From: Phycisphaerales bacterium
GTDB lineage: Bacteria > Planctomycetota > Phycisphaerae > Phycisphaerales > UBA1924
Direction: 5' to 3'
Assembly (NCBI GenBank): GCA_015487555.1
Contig: WFPK01000075.1
Coordinates: forward strand, 1 to 38,535
Length of the DNA stretch: 38,535 nucleotides
Made by a program: the position numbers and the translations under genes. The notes beneath the pieces are model-generated. The model was not told the DNA's origin and searched no databases. It saw nothing but the letters and a program-made list of their open reading frames with translations. This document shows, piece by piece, positions 1 through 8,888 of this stretch; the stretch's first letter is position 1, and each line of letters opens with the position of its first letter.

Positions 1-274
1 AAAGATCAGGAAAAGATCAGGAAAAGAGCATCGGCATGCGCACCACCACGCTCTGCCCGACTCTGGGCGATCATGATGGGATCAGTGCCGATTTAGAAAC
101 CCAGGTCGGCCCATACACCAAGCCATCTCCATTGTAAAACAAGCTGCCAACGAGGGGGCGGCGTATGTGGCTCAGAGATATTCGGAGCCTCTTGCAGCTT
201 CGGTCGCCCCGCCAGGGCACCTCGCGATGCACATCTCCTTGCTGCTACCTTGCTGCTTCCTTGATCGAGAACGA
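1..274. other. Left-edge intergenic stretch
   Basis: No convincing gene is visible. Frames entering from the left edge close within about 110 bases, and minus-strand frames are short. The first 26 bases hold an 11-nt unit (aaagatcagga) repeated twice and then begun again. The stretch is downstream of the minus-strand lipoprotein gene, but I see no clear hairpin with a T-tract that would end it. Confidence 0.4.
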
Positions 275-898
275 TTATGGCCCATCCTGCCCGGGCAGGT
301 TGTCCATCACATCCTTGGCAGTATCCGTGAGCTCTTCGATCTTGTTGGTGTAATCGATCACCGTGTCGGCGGGGAGTTTTTCAATCTTGGTGATTTCCCA
401 CGCATTGGCACCTTGCCCGCTCCAATCGACCGCGAAGGTGAACTTGATCTTGTCACCGACAGCAAATCCATCGAGGCTCACGCCTTGACCCACCGGGAAG
501 GGCATCGTCATCGAGCGCATCCCTGAGATTCCATCAGCGGTGACATTGATGATGCCATCTTTGGTTTTGAAGTTCGGAATCTGCATATGACGGATTTTGA
601 GATCGGTATTGGGATTGCCCGCGATGGGCAGGCTGATGATCTCGCCGAGGATACCCGGATAGACATCGAGCGAGCCCGTTGCTTGGGTGTGTCCTTCATC
701 TCCATGATCGTGCCCGGAGTGATCCTCTACTTGGGCTTTTGCTGAGCTGGACTCATCGCCATGGTCATGCCCGTCGTGGTCATCGTGTTGTGCGTGTGTG
801 TCGGTGTTGGTATCCGAGCACCCGACCAGCATGGACATCGTGCTCAACGAGAGCCCAGCGATCGCGATCAGACGCAGTGGAGTGGTGATTGAGTTCAT
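275..898 (-). CDS. His-rich lipoprotein with a CusF-like copper-binding domain
   Basis: This 207-residue protein begins with a lipoprotein signal; the lipobox LVGC puts the lipidated Cys at residue 27. Residues about 35-70 are rich in His, Asp and Gly (HDDHDGHDHG, later SGHDHGDEGH) and look like a metal-sequestering tether. Residues about 80-178 resemble the CusF/copper-binding family: a small beta-barrel with MTMPF at 130-134, then GDKIKF at 148-153 and an ITKIEKLP end. In CusF the Met residues and a nearby aromatic or His bind Cu(I). The likely role is periplasmic or outer-membrane copper binding, which is inference. The start is supported by GAGGA about 7 nt upstream of the ATG. No copper efflux pump genes are nearby, and the left neighbour is outside the window. 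Confidence 0.72.
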   Translation of the reverse strand: MNSITTPLRLIAIAGLSLSTMSMLVGCSDTNTDTHAQHDDHDGHDHGDESSSAKAQVEDHSGHDHGDEGHTQATGSLDVYPGILGEIISLPIAGNPNTDLKIRHMQIPNFKTKDGIINVTADGISGMRSMTMPFPVGQGVSLDGFAVGDKIKFTFAVDWSGQGANAWEITKIEKLPADTVIDYTNKIEELTDTAKDVMDNLPGQDGP

Positions 899-995
899 GG
901 CGTGTTCCTCGTGGTTTTAGGAATGGGGAAACGAAACCTGCTTGCGGTCCCGGAGAAATCATACGCCCACCCGCTCGGCCGGGGTCTTGAGTCCG

Positions 996-1027
996 AAAAA
1001 ACCCGACCTGCAGGTGCAGATCGGGTT
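996..1027 (-). terminator. Rho-independent terminator of the 105-residue gene
   Basis: Read on the minus strand, two 13-nt arms at 1015-1027 and 1000-1012 pair almost perfectly, with one G:U, around a 2-nt gap, and are followed by six T residues (A on the plus strand, 996-1001). It lies between the small basic protein gene and the lipoprotein gene, so the two minus-strand genes are probably separate transcripts. Confidence 0.8.
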
Positions 1028-1082
1028 CGGTTCTTTGCGTTTGGTTGCCCGGGGCGATGCTCAGGCCAATACCGGGGCAGAT

Positions 1083-1400
1083 TTAGGCCTTCTCAAATGA
1101 AAGGTACTGCTCGACCGAGGAGAGGTCCGGGGTGATATCGTGGGTAAAACGCATCGACCACGCATTGCCCTGCTCGCACATGGCAATGCGGGCGGCTTTT
1201 TCGCGTGAGTACCACAGACGACCACCTCGGATGTAGGCATGCATCCGCTGACGACGCATCCGCTGGGCGCGGGCGAGGGAGCGCTTGATATCAGGATCAC
1301 GACGCATCATCCGCTCGATGGTATCACATGCTGCTTTGTTTTGAGGCACCGTGTTGATGGTGCACTTGATGGTATCGCCTGCGTTGAGTGTGTCGATCAT
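1083..1400 (-). CDS. Small basic protein of unknown function
   Basis: The 105-residue product has a short N-terminal stretch that could form beta strands (about 1-20), then a strongly basic helical middle (MRRDPDIKRSLARAQRMRRQ, about 31-51), an aromatic patch (RGGRLWYSRE) and an acidic end (DLSSVEQYLSFEKA). No signal peptide or membrane segment is seen, and it contains three Cys. AAGGA lies 9 nt upstream of the start, and a strong terminator follows at 996-1027. The composition suggests RNA or nucleic-acid contact, but this is only inference. I have an impression of similar small proteins in other planctomycetes that I cannot verify here. It is probably monocistronic. Confidence 0.65.
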   Translation of the reverse strand: MIDTLNAGDTIKCTINTVPQNKAACDTIERMMRRDPDIKRSLARAQRMRRQRMHAYIRGGRLWYSREKAARIAMCEQGNAWSMRFTHDITPDLSSVEQYLSFEKA

Positions 1401-1582
1401 GACCCGAGTCCTTTGCCTAATTTCTTTTCTCTGCCGATCGTTGTGCCAATCTCTGCGATGATGCAGGCTATGGGGATCGGGACGACAAGTTTAGCACCCT
1501 CAACCATTTCGTCCACTCGTGCTCCTATACTATTGGCTCGCAAGTGCAATTCAATACTCCATTTCCGCTCAGGAGAGCAGTG

Positions 1583-2995
1583 ATGACCGACATCCCCCCA
1601 AACGATTCATCAGGCAACCAATCAGGCAATCAGCCTCCCGCACAAACACCGCCCGAGTTTGATCCCAGTGCTGCCCATCAGCATACTCCCAAGCTCCGAA
1701 AGGTCCGAGGCATGCCCATCCCGGTCAAAACGCCTCAAGGCCAACAAACCAATATGCTCGGAATCGCGGATGCTCAACAAATTTCAACCAAAATCGTCGT
1801 CACCCACCCCGCCTTCCAGATCGTCTTGCCCATGATGGACGGCACGCGGGACCTCGACCAGATCGTCTCCGAAGCAGGAAAAGGACTCGAACGACCAATG
1901 CTCGAACAGCTCGTCGCCCAGCTCGATGATGCTGGGCTTTTGTTCGGCCCAACCTATGAACTCCTCGCCCAGAAAATGCGCGATGCTTTCGATGGTTCAG
2001 ATACCCTGCCACCCGGTTCAACCGCCCAGCTCGCCGACATGCTCGTCGCCAAAGCGATTGGAGAAGAGCCAACCGACGAGCAGAAGGCCCAATTGGGCGG
2101 GACAGAGCTCCAGAAACAGTTCGATCTCTGGATCGACGAATCACTCAAAGATGCAGAAAACACCAGCTTTGACACCCTCCCAGCAGCGGTCATTGCCCCA
2201 CATATCGACTATCTGAGAGGGTGGATGAACTACGGGCATATCTATGGGCGGATGCGCGTCGTCGATCGCCCGGATCGGATCGTCATCTTGGGCACCAACC
2301 ACTTCGGACAAGCGACCGGCGTGTGCGGGTGCGATAAAGGATACGAATCACCCATCGGCACCTGCGAGCTCGATGCCGAGCTCCTTGACGCCCTCAAGGC
2401 AGAGCTCGGCGACGAGATGAGCGCCAAAATGCTCGAAAATCGGTATGACCACGAAAATGAACACTCCATCGAGCTCCATATCCCATGGATTCAGCATGTC
2501 TTTGGAACGGATGACTCAGGTGCCTATCCCAAGGTCTTTGGAGCACTGATCCACGACCCAACCGTCAACAACGGCGAGGGTTACGACGAAAATGGACTCG
2601 GGATCGACCCGTTTGTCAATGCCCTCAAATCCGCCATCGCCAAAATGCCGGGTACGACGCTGGTCATCAGCTCGGCGGATCTAAGCCATGTCGGCCCAGC
2701 CTTTGGAGATCAGCAGGCACTGGCGGGCGATTCGGAAGAAGCCAATGCCTTTCGGACACAGGTGGCGACGCATGATCGGGAGATGCTCAAACTGATCGAA
2801 GAAAATCGGATGGATGATCTGATCGGCTCGTTGGCCTGGCAGCAGAACCCCACGCGGTGGTGTTCGATCGGCAATATCGCTGCGATGTTGCGGACAGTTG
2901 AGCCTTCTCGGGTTGAGCTGCTCAACTATGCTGCGGCGATGGATCCCCAGGGATCGGCATTCGTTTCATCCGCATCGTTGGCAGTCTATCGTTAA
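1583..2995 (+). CDS. MEMO-family protein (AmmeMemoRadiSam system protein B type)
   Basis: The open frame extends upstream to 1544, but the ATG at 1583 has AGGAG at 1571-1575 with 7-nt spacing, giving 470 residues. The N-terminal third is a separate domain: a Pro/Gln-rich start, then about residues 55-125 with a winged-helix or PqqD-like feel (DGTRDLDQIVSEA...). The C-terminal part is a MEMO domain: PHIDYLRGW near 206, GTNHFG near 236, ENEHSIELHIPW near 292-303 and SSADLSHVG near 362. These match the conserved His-bearing segments of MEMO1, a fold related to class III dioxygenases whose bacterial role is unclear. The usual partners (AMMECR1 and a radical SAM protein) are not adjacent. Family assignment is strong; the biochemical role is unknown. 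Confidence 0.88.
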   Translation: MTDIPPNDSSGNQSGNQPPAQTPPEFDPSAAHQHTPKLRKVRGMPIPVKTPQGQQTNMLGIADAQQISTKIVVTHPAFQIVLPMMDGTRDLDQIVSEAGKGLERPMLEQLVAQLDDAGLLFGPTYELLAQKMRDAFDGSDTLPPGSTAQLADMLVAKAIGEEPTDEQKAQLGGTELQKQFDLWIDESLKDAENTSFDTLPAAVIAPHIDYLRGWMNYGHIYGRMRVVDRPDRIVILGTNHFGQATGVCGCDKGYESPIGTCELDAELLDALKAELGDEMSAKMLENRYDHENEHSIELHIPWIQHVFGTDDSGAYPKVFGALIHDPTVNNGEGYDENGLGIDPFVNALKSAIAKMPGTTLVISSADLSHVGPAFGDQQALAGDSEEANAFRTQVATHDREMLKLIEENRMDDLIGSLAWQQNPTRWCSIGNIAAMLRTVEPSRVELLNYAAAMDPQGSAFVSSASLAVYR

Positions 2996-3231
2996 TATCG
3001 GGTTGCGATGCGGATGTGGCGGAATATGCGGCTGGTATACAACTGGTATGTCACAGGTGTGTCACAACCGGAGTTGGGATCGGAACACCGGATTCAAAGT
3101 ATCGTATTGTGTGTAGTCTGTTGTGTGCGTCGGTGGTCTTGTTTGAGTACCATTGCGTCCCCTGATCGAGCCCGGTGTTGGACTGGGCACCAGAGCGTGT
3201 TGGGGTGAATAGGTACTGGAGGTATCTTTAT
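2996..3231. other. Intergenic region upstream of the pilM operon
   Basis: This region should hold the promoter of the three-gene pilM operon, but I see no clean -35/-10 pair. It is rich in GT-biased runs (3100-3140). The only firm element is the ribosome site GGAGG at 3218-3222, 9 nt before the pilM ATG. Confidence 0.5.
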
Positions 3232-5193
3232 ATGGCTTCGTCAAATATATGCTGGGGCATCGAAATGGGGTTCGGCGCGATCAAGGCGCTCAAGCTCGAA
3301 ATGGATGGCTCGGAGTTCAAGGTCCTCGACTTTGCGGTGGTGAATCATCCCAAGGTGCTCTCGACGCCCGATCTTGACCAGACCGACGCGATGCGTGTGG
3401 CGCTGGGCACTTTGGTGAATCAGCACGATTTGACCAATGCCCGGATCGCGGTTTCGCTCCCTGGTCATCAGAGCTTTGCCCGGTTTGCCAAGTTGCCTCC
3501 CGTTGAGCCCAAGAAGGTTCCCGATATCGTCAAGTTTGAAGCAGTCCAGCAGATTCCATTCCCGCTTGAGGAGGTCGAGTGGGACTACCAGACCTTTGTC
3601 TCGCCAGACTCTCCCGATGTGGAGGTGGGAATCTTCGCTGTCACCCGTCAGCGGATCATGGATCAGCTCTCGATGCTTCACGATGTTGGGCTCACCCCCG
3701 ATACCGTGACTCTCTCGCCGATCGCAGCTTACAACGCCCTGGCGGTTGATCTGGGATTCACCAATGACACCCCGGGGACGATTGTGCTCGATATCGGGAC
3801 GGTGGCGACGGATCTGATTATCGCCGAAGCCGGTCGGGTCTGGGTGCGGACCTTCCCGATTGGCGGGCACCAGTTCACCGAGGCCTTGGTCAATGCTTTC
3901 AAGCTCAGCTATTCCAAAGCCGAGAAGCTCAAGCGCGAAGCCGAGCAGTCCAAGCACGCCCGGCATGTGTTCCAGGCGATGCGTCCGGTGTTTGCTGATC
4001 TGATTCAGGAAATCCAGCGCTCGATCGGGTTCTACCAGTCGGTGCATCCGGATGCGGATTTGAAACGGCTCATCGGGCTTGGTTCGACCTTCCGTTTGCC
4101 GGGTTTGCGCAAGTACCTCAAGCAGCAGCTCCAGCTCGATGTGTATCGGCTTGAGCAGTTCAAGAAGATTTCGTATGATGGCCCACGGGCTGGCGAGTTC
4201 CAGGCGGCGAGCTTCAATCTCGCCACCGCCTACGGGTGTGTGCTTCAGGCTTTCGAGCATGCCCCGATGCAGGCCAACCTGATGCCTGTGCAGGTCATCA
4301 AGTCCGCGATGTGGAAGAAGAAGGTGCCTTACTTTGCAGCTGCTGCCGGATTGGCCGCCGCGACTGCCGGGGCGATGTTCATTCGACCTTTGATGGATTC
4401 GACCGCCTTTGAGGGGGCAAAGAAGCCACCAGTGCTCGGGCAGGTCGCCTATGAAGCGGGCGTTCTTGCCGAGGAAGCACGCGAGGCCGGGGTGACTGAT
4501 GATGCCCAGCCAAACCTGCAAGGCGCCGAGATCGTGGGGCTTTTGGACGGACGCGAGCTCTATGCCCAGATCCTCGAAGACACCTCGAGACTCCTCTCGA
4601 AGGTCAACGAGAGCGCCTTGGCTGCTGCCCAGACGGATACCCGCTTGGCCGAGTCATTCGAGAATGCTGAGCCGATGAAGCTTTTGAGTCTGACGACTGA
4701 TTATGTGGCTTCGGGTGCGATCGACACGAGCTCGGCGAATCCATCTTTTCGTGGGGGCAACGCTTCGGGCGCTTCAGCGATCGATCCGGTGCTCTCGCAG
4801 ATCGCAGCCAAGCGTCGTATCGAGATCAAAGCCCGGTTCGAGATTCCCCTCGCCGATGTCGGGGTCTTTATGCTCGATCATGTCGATCCGATCCTGCGCG
4901 AGCAGCTCGATCGTGAGGGCACACCATATACGGTGGTGGTGACCAAGAAAGAACCCTGGGAAGTGGAGGATGGTGTCCGTTCGGCAAGACCCGGCGTGGG
5001 CAGGGGCAACACCACGCCTGCTTCGAGGCCCACATTTGGTGGAAGCAGGGGCACCGGGCTCGATGCCCTTGCGCCGATTGCTCGCCCGAGCGAAGACGAG
5101 GCTGCAACAACACCCACAACGATTGTCACCCTCACCTGGTACGCGGTGCTCGATCCCATGGACGAGAATGCCCAAAACGGAGATGACACATGA
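3232..5193 (+). CDS. pilM: PilM-like actin-fold ATPase fused to a membrane-anchored C-terminal region
   Basis: The frame opens at 3175, but GGAGG at 3218-3222 selects the ATG at 3232 (653 residues). Residues 1-350 match PilM, the cytoplasmic actin-like ATPase of type IV pilus and type II secretion assembly: an N-terminal GIEMGFGAIKALKLE, a SLPG...FAKLPPVEPKKVPDIV segment, a phosphate-binding DIGTVATDLII near 186 and GLGSTFRLPGL near 281. PilM proteins are usually about 350 residues. Here a hydrophobic helix at about 364-386 leads into roughly 265 more residues, probably extracytoplasmic. This resembles PilM joined to a PilN-like partner. The gene overlaps the next by ATGA (5190-5193), so the two are translationally coupled. 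Confidence 0.85.
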   Translation: MASSNICWGIEMGFGAIKALKLEMDGSEFKVLDFAVVNHPKVLSTPDLDQTDAMRVALGTLVNQHDLTNARIAVSLPGHQSFARFAKLPPVEPKKVPDIVKFEAVQQIPFPLEEVEWDYQTFVSPDSPDVEVGIFAVTRQRIMDQLSMLHDVGLTPDTVTLSPIAAYNALAVDLGFTNDTPGTIVLDIGTVATDLIIAEAGRVWVRTFPIGGHQFTEALVNAFKLSYSKAEKLKREAEQSKHARHVFQAMRPVFADLIQEIQRSIGFYQSVHPDADLKRLIGLGSTFRLPGLRKYLKQQLQLDVYRLEQFKKISYDGPRAGEFQAASFNLATAYGCVLQAFEHAPMQANLMPVQVIKSAMWKKKVPYFAAAAGLAAATAGAMFIRPLMDSTAFEGAKKPPVLGQVAYEAGVLAEEAREAGVTDDAQPNLQGAEIVGLLDGRELYAQILEDTSRLLSKVNESALAAAQTDTRLAESFENAEPMKLLSLTTDYVASGAIDTSSANPSFRGGNASGASAIDPVLSQIAAKRRIEIKARFEIPLADVGVFMLDHVDPILREQLDREGTPYTVVVTKKEPWEVEDGVRSARPGVGRGNTTPASRPTFGGSRGTGLDALAPIARPSEDEAATTPTTIVTLTWYAVLDPMDENAQNGDDT

Positions 5194-6599
5194 GCAAGAT
5201 CATCGGATTTATCAAAGCCAACCTTATCGTGGTCATCTCGATCGTGTTGATTCTCGCGTTCTTGCCGACGGGGTATATTTTCGCGAACAAATGGAACAAG
5301 AAGATCTACGAAAAGGCCAATGCTGCCTATACCAAAGAAAAGCGTGCCTTGGCCTCGGCGGGCAAGATCACCTACACGCTCCCAGCGGTGCTCGAAGGCG
5401 AAGAGGACCTCTCCGAGACTCGCGCACCGAATCATGCAGTGACCAAGTTCTACCAGACACACAAAGCCCAGCGCGAAGAGCAGGTTCAAGAGGTCGTCGA
5501 TCGGGGGACTGCATTCAATCAGGGCGATCATGTCGAGCTTGTCCCCGGGCTTTTGCCTCGGGCAGCGGATGACCGGACCCAGAAGCGCCTCGGACGCGAG
5601 ATGGCCGAGGCGATCGTGGGGACCAACTCGAGCTCGTCGGTCTATCAGCGCAAACTCCAAAGGCTCAACGCCGGGTCGCCTCCAGACCCTGAGGCACTCA
5701 AGGCCACACTCGAAGATTTCAAGACCAGAGAAGAACAACGATACGAAAACGCCAGTGCCGATGGCAAAATGACCAGTCTGCAAACCGAGCAACTCAACAA
5801 CGATCTTACAGCCCGCCGTCTTGGTGAATACATCGGACGGGCCAAAGCGCTCACCTTCTATTGCACGCCCCAAGCCTTTGTCGATGGGGCCGAATCTGCT
5901 TCAGGGAGCTCAAACACAGGGGGTTCATCAAAGTCGGACTATTCGGTGATTCCCTCAGCCGTGCCGCCGTTGAGCACGATCGACGAGGCGATGGTCTTCA
6001 ACTGGCTCTGGGACTACTGGATCATCTCCGATGTGCTCGAAGCGGCTGCCCTGGCCAACCAGGACCCCGTCTCTGGGGCAATGGCGATCCCTGATGCGCC
6101 CGTCAAGCGTATCGAAAGTATCCGCGTCTCGAAGATTGAGCTTGGTGATTCCTCCACACAGGACACTGTGAGCGACGATCCTTATTATTCCGGTGGCGGG
6201 CGAAGTGCGAGCTCGTCGCGCGGTGGTGCTCAAGCAAACGATGCCTCGGCGGAGAGCTTCACGCAGCGCACCGGAGGAGAGGCAGACAGTGCCTATGACA
6301 TCCGGATGATCGAACTCGTCGTCATCGCCTCCTCGCAGGACCTCCCCCGGTTCATCGACGCCATCGGCAAAACCAACTACATGACCGTCACCGATCTCGA
6401 TCTCGAAGAGGTTGATGTCTGGAGTGATCTTGAGCAAGGGTACTACTACGGCGACGATCATGTCGTACGCGCCACCATCACCATCGAAAGCGTCTGGCTC
6501 CGCTCATGGCTCGAACCACTCATGCCCGACCGGATCAAGACCGCGCTGGGCATCCCGCTCGATACTGGGCGCGATGAGTTTGATGATTCCGATGGCTAA
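5190..6599 (+). CDS. Single-pass membrane protein of the pilM operon, possibly PilO-like
   Basis: The 469-residue product has one N-terminal membrane helix (about 10-32) and a long region predicted to lie outside the cytoplasm. The part after the helix is charged and helical (KWNKKIYEKANAAYTKEKRA) as in the stalk of PilN/PilO. Two Ser/Gly-rich linkers (about 230-250 and 325-350) separate domains, and the C-terminal part (about 365-455) looks like an alpha/beta domain (IRMIELVVIASSQDLPRFIDA...). That layout is like PilO, whose ferredoxin-like domain ends the protein, but sequence recognition is weak. It starts within the pilM stop codon (ATGA), so it is almost certainly co-expressed with pilM. 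A role in an inner-membrane assembly platform is inferred from context. Confidence 0.7.
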   Translation: MSKIIGFIKANLIVVISIVLILAFLPTGYIFANKWNKKIYEKANAAYTKEKRALASAGKITYTLPAVLEGEEDLSETRAPNHAVTKFYQTHKAQREEQVQEVVDRGTAFNQGDHVELVPGLLPRAADDRTQKRLGREMAEAIVGTNSSSSVYQRKLQRLNAGSPPDPEALKATLEDFKTREEQRYENASADGKMTSLQTEQLNNDLTARRLGEYIGRAKALTFYCTPQAFVDGAESASGSSNTGGSSKSDYSVIPSAVPPLSTIDEAMVFNWLWDYWIISDVLEAAALANQDPVSGAMAIPDAPVKRIESIRVSKIELGDSSTQDTVSDDPYYSGGGRSASSSRGGAQANDASAESFTQRTGGEADSAYDIRMIELVVIASSQDLPRFIDAIGKTNYMTVTDLDLEEVDVWSDLEQGYYYGDDHVVRATITIESVWLRSWLEPLMPDRIKTALGIPLDTGRDEFDDSDG

Positions 6600-6625
6600 G
6601 GCGATGGCTAAGGCGATGGATCAGA
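6597..6625. repeat. Short tandem repeat of about 12 nt
   Basis: The unit gatggctaaggc occurs twice, followed by a partial third copy, starting at the stop codon of the preceding gene. It probably arose by slippage or local duplication. Confidence 0.6.
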
Positions 6626-6676
6626 CGAGACGAACGATTTAGATCAGTGCACACCAATCATTGAAATGAGATTGAT

Positions 6677-8614
6677 ATGAAACTCAAAGGCGTCAACCCA
6701 CTCGAGCAACACATCGAAAAGATTGTGCTCGGTATTGTCATGCTCCTGCTTCTGGCGGTGCTCTCGATGCAGTTTGTTACACGCCCCAACGATATTGATG
6801 TGGGCAATCGAAAAGTTGCTCCAGACCAGGTCTACGCCGTGCTCGAAGGGCAGGCCAATCAGCTCCAGAGCCAGCTCACCGACCAGGACCCCGCGATGCC
6901 AGAGATCAAATCGGTCGATCTCGTCAAGCGATACAACCAGGCATTTGAAAACGCTTCGGGGGGCACCATCAGGCTCTCTTCGGCACTGGGTCAAGGCGTC
7001 GACATCACCAATGCATCAGGCGGGGGCACATGGACACCCCCCGAGGTTGATACAGGCCCAGTCCAAGCGCTCCAGGTCCCCATGACCTCCAAGCCCGTCG
7101 CCGCATCGCTCTGGGCAACGCTCGATCCATTCGTTCCCGCGGTGGTTCCCGAGTATGAACAGTTTATTCCCGCCGCCCAACCCTTCGATTTCCCATCGGT
7201 CACCGTCGAAGCGGTATTCAACGGCAAGGACCTCGAAGCAGCGCTGCTCGGCAAGGGAGAAGGCCAAGCTGCGATTCCTCGCCGATTCTGGTCAGTGACC
7301 GGCTTGGCCATCCTGGGCTTTGAAGCCCAGCGCCAAGAGCTCATGCCCGATGGATCGTGGGGGGCATCAGAATCCGTCGTCACCCCGCCTCATACCCCGA
7401 CTCCAACCAAGGCGCTCACTGAAGAAGCCGGGCTTTTGGATCTGACCGCTTTGGTCACCGCTGCTGCGGGCGTGGTTGATGAAGTGGCCCGCCCGATGTT
7501 CCCGCCCACGATCGCAGGCGAACTCTGGACGCCTCCAAGCGAACGGGTTGACTCGGGTGATCACTCGGATTCGGCCATGATCGCCAGACTCACACGCCAG
7601 CTCGATCGCGCCAAAGCCGAGCTCGATCAACTCAACAATGCTCCTGGAGGCAATGCCCCTGCTCCCAAAGGGCGTGGGCGCGATCCGCTGCCTCTGATCC
7701 CCAACACCAGCACCCGAGACAAGAATCGGCTTGAAAAGAGAATCAAAGACCTCGAAGAACAACTCAAAGAGCTCGGCGTCGATATCGACGATTCGCAGAA
7801 ATCGCGCAGAGCCCGCACCTCCAAAGCCGACATCGGGTCGGTACTCGAAGAAGAAGCCGTCGATCTGTGGACACACGATCTGGGGGTCAAGCCGGGGGCA
7901 ACCTACCGGTATCGCACCCGTGTGGTGGTCAACAACCCACTCTTTCGCAAGAGCTCCGAGCTTGATCCCGATGATCCAGCCCAGCAAGCCCTGACCCTCG
8001 ATCCCTTCGCCCGAGGCGACTGGTCGGACTGGTCTGAGCCAGTAGTGGTGGGGGCCCAGGAATATTTCTTTGTCACCGGCGCCGAGACCGATCGTGGCTT
8101 TGGAGCTGAGGGATCAAGGGCAACCGTTGAGCTCTACAAAATGTTCTACGGGCATTATCGTCGATCAACATTCTCAGCAAACCCCGGCGATGAACTGGCC
8201 ACCTCGGTACGGATCTCGGGTGATCTCTTGCACTTCGACCAGGCAGTCATCGACGCCCAAGAGGCAGCCAAAGCAGTCGCCGCCCTTGCCCAAGAGGATT
8301 CTTCCGAGCTTCCCGATGGAATCACCGAACTCTCAAACCGGATGCGGATCAACCTGGGCGTGTTTGTGCTCGATATCTACGCCGGTCAGAACGCCGAAGA
8401 GACCAGCCTTGGCCAGCGCGTCGTTCCAATGCGGATCGTGCTCCGTGATGCCAGCGGGGAAGTGATCGTACGATCGGACCTCAGCGATGAATCTTCCCCA
8501 GCGTACGCATTGGCTTCTCAATCCGCAGCCTCGGCGTCGCGCAATCCACTGCGAGCGCCCGGTGAATCGCCCATCCCGCCCGCTGCCGCCCTCTTCGAGC
8601 AGGCAGAACCCTGA
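6677..8614 (+). CDS. Single-pass membrane protein with coiled coil, third gene of the pilM operon
   Basis: This 645-residue protein has a membrane helix at about 15-36 after a short basic N-terminus (MKLKGVNPLEQH), so most of it is probably extracytoplasmic. Residues about 300-372 form two coiled-coil stretches (RLTRQLDRAKAELDQLNN and RLEKRIKDLEEQLKELG) separated by a Gly/Pro/Arg linker. After them comes a conserved-looking segment, LWTHDLGVKPGATYRYRTRV (about 396-415). I do not recognise a named family. The position downstream of the PilM fusion and the shared single-helix layout suggest a third platform or periplasmic component. The start has no strong Shine-Dalgarno. A terminator follows 28 nt after the stop. 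Confidence 0.7.
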   Translation: MKLKGVNPLEQHIEKIVLGIVMLLLLAVLSMQFVTRPNDIDVGNRKVAPDQVYAVLEGQANQLQSQLTDQDPAMPEIKSVDLVKRYNQAFENASGGTIRLSSALGQGVDITNASGGGTWTPPEVDTGPVQALQVPMTSKPVAASLWATLDPFVPAVVPEYEQFIPAAQPFDFPSVTVEAVFNGKDLEAALLGKGEGQAAIPRRFWSVTGLAILGFEAQRQELMPDGSWGASESVVTPPHTPTPTKALTEEAGLLDLTALVTAAAGVVDEVARPMFPPTIAGELWTPPSERVDSGDHSDSAMIARLTRQLDRAKAELDQLNNAPGGNAPAPKGRGRDPLPLIPNTSTRDKNRLEKRIKDLEEQLKELGVDIDDSQKSRRARTSKADIGSVLEEEAVDLWTHDLGVKPGATYRYRTRVVVNNPLFRKSSELDPDDPAQQALTLDPFARGDWSDWSEPVVVGAQEYFFVTGAETDRGFGAEGSRATVELYKMFYGHYRRSTFSANPGDELATSVRISGDLLHFDQAVIDAQEAAKAVAALAQEDSSELPDGITELSNRMRINLGVFVLDIYAGQNAEETSLGQRVVPMRIVLRDASGEVIVRSDLSDESSPAYALASQSAASASRNPLRAPGESPIPPAAALFEQAEP

Positions 8615-8641
8615 TTTTGATGCCCAATCCCTGTTTTCCTC

Positions 8642-8677
8642 AGCCCCGCGAAAGATTCCTCGCGGGGCTGATTTTTT
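8642..8677 (+). terminator. Rho-independent terminator of the pilM operon
   Basis: A perfect 10-bp stem (AGCCCCGCGA at 8642-8651 with its complement at 8660-8669) closes an 8-nt loop and is followed by a run of six T residues at 8672-8677. It separates the pilM operon from the rRNA operon. Confidence 0.92.
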
Positions 8678-8790
8678 CTATGCCGAGCTTTGGATGACAA
8701 GTTTGCGCCCGATCACGAGCAATCTCGCGCGACCCGATGAATCGTTGTAAAGAATTGTCAGATAAGAGGCTGAATTGTTGCCCATGCAAT

Positions 8791-8818
8791 TTGACGGGCG
8801 ATTTTGATTGCCTATCAT
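8791..8818 (+). promoter_or_regulatory. Candidate sigma-70 promoter of the 23S-5S operon
   Basis: TTGACG at 8791-8796 and TATCAT at 8813-8818 are separated by 16 nt, close to the housekeeping consensus. Transcription would begin near 8825, giving a leader of about 350 nt before the 23S. It is the best promoter match I see in the region between the pilM terminator and the rRNA. Confidence 0.6.
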
Positions 8819-8874
8819 CTCCCCGCCTCTGAAACGGGGCAAATGAGAGTCGGCCAGTTGATCTGGTTGAATCT

Positions 8875-8888
8875 TGCCTCTTTGACAA
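8875..8888 (+). promoter_or_regulatory. boxA-like rRNA antitermination element
   Basis: TGCCTCTTTGACAA resembles the rrn boxA core (TGCTCTTTAACA in Escherichia coli), which recruits NusB/S10 so that RNA polymerase resists termination. It lies about 50 nt downstream of the presumed transcription start, a sensible position. Confidence 0.5.

Noticed and set aside
3241-4521. A 426-residue minus-strand frame opposite pilM
   Set aside because: It mirrors the codon pattern of the well-supported PilM gene; the His/Arg/Leu-rich translation has no motifs.
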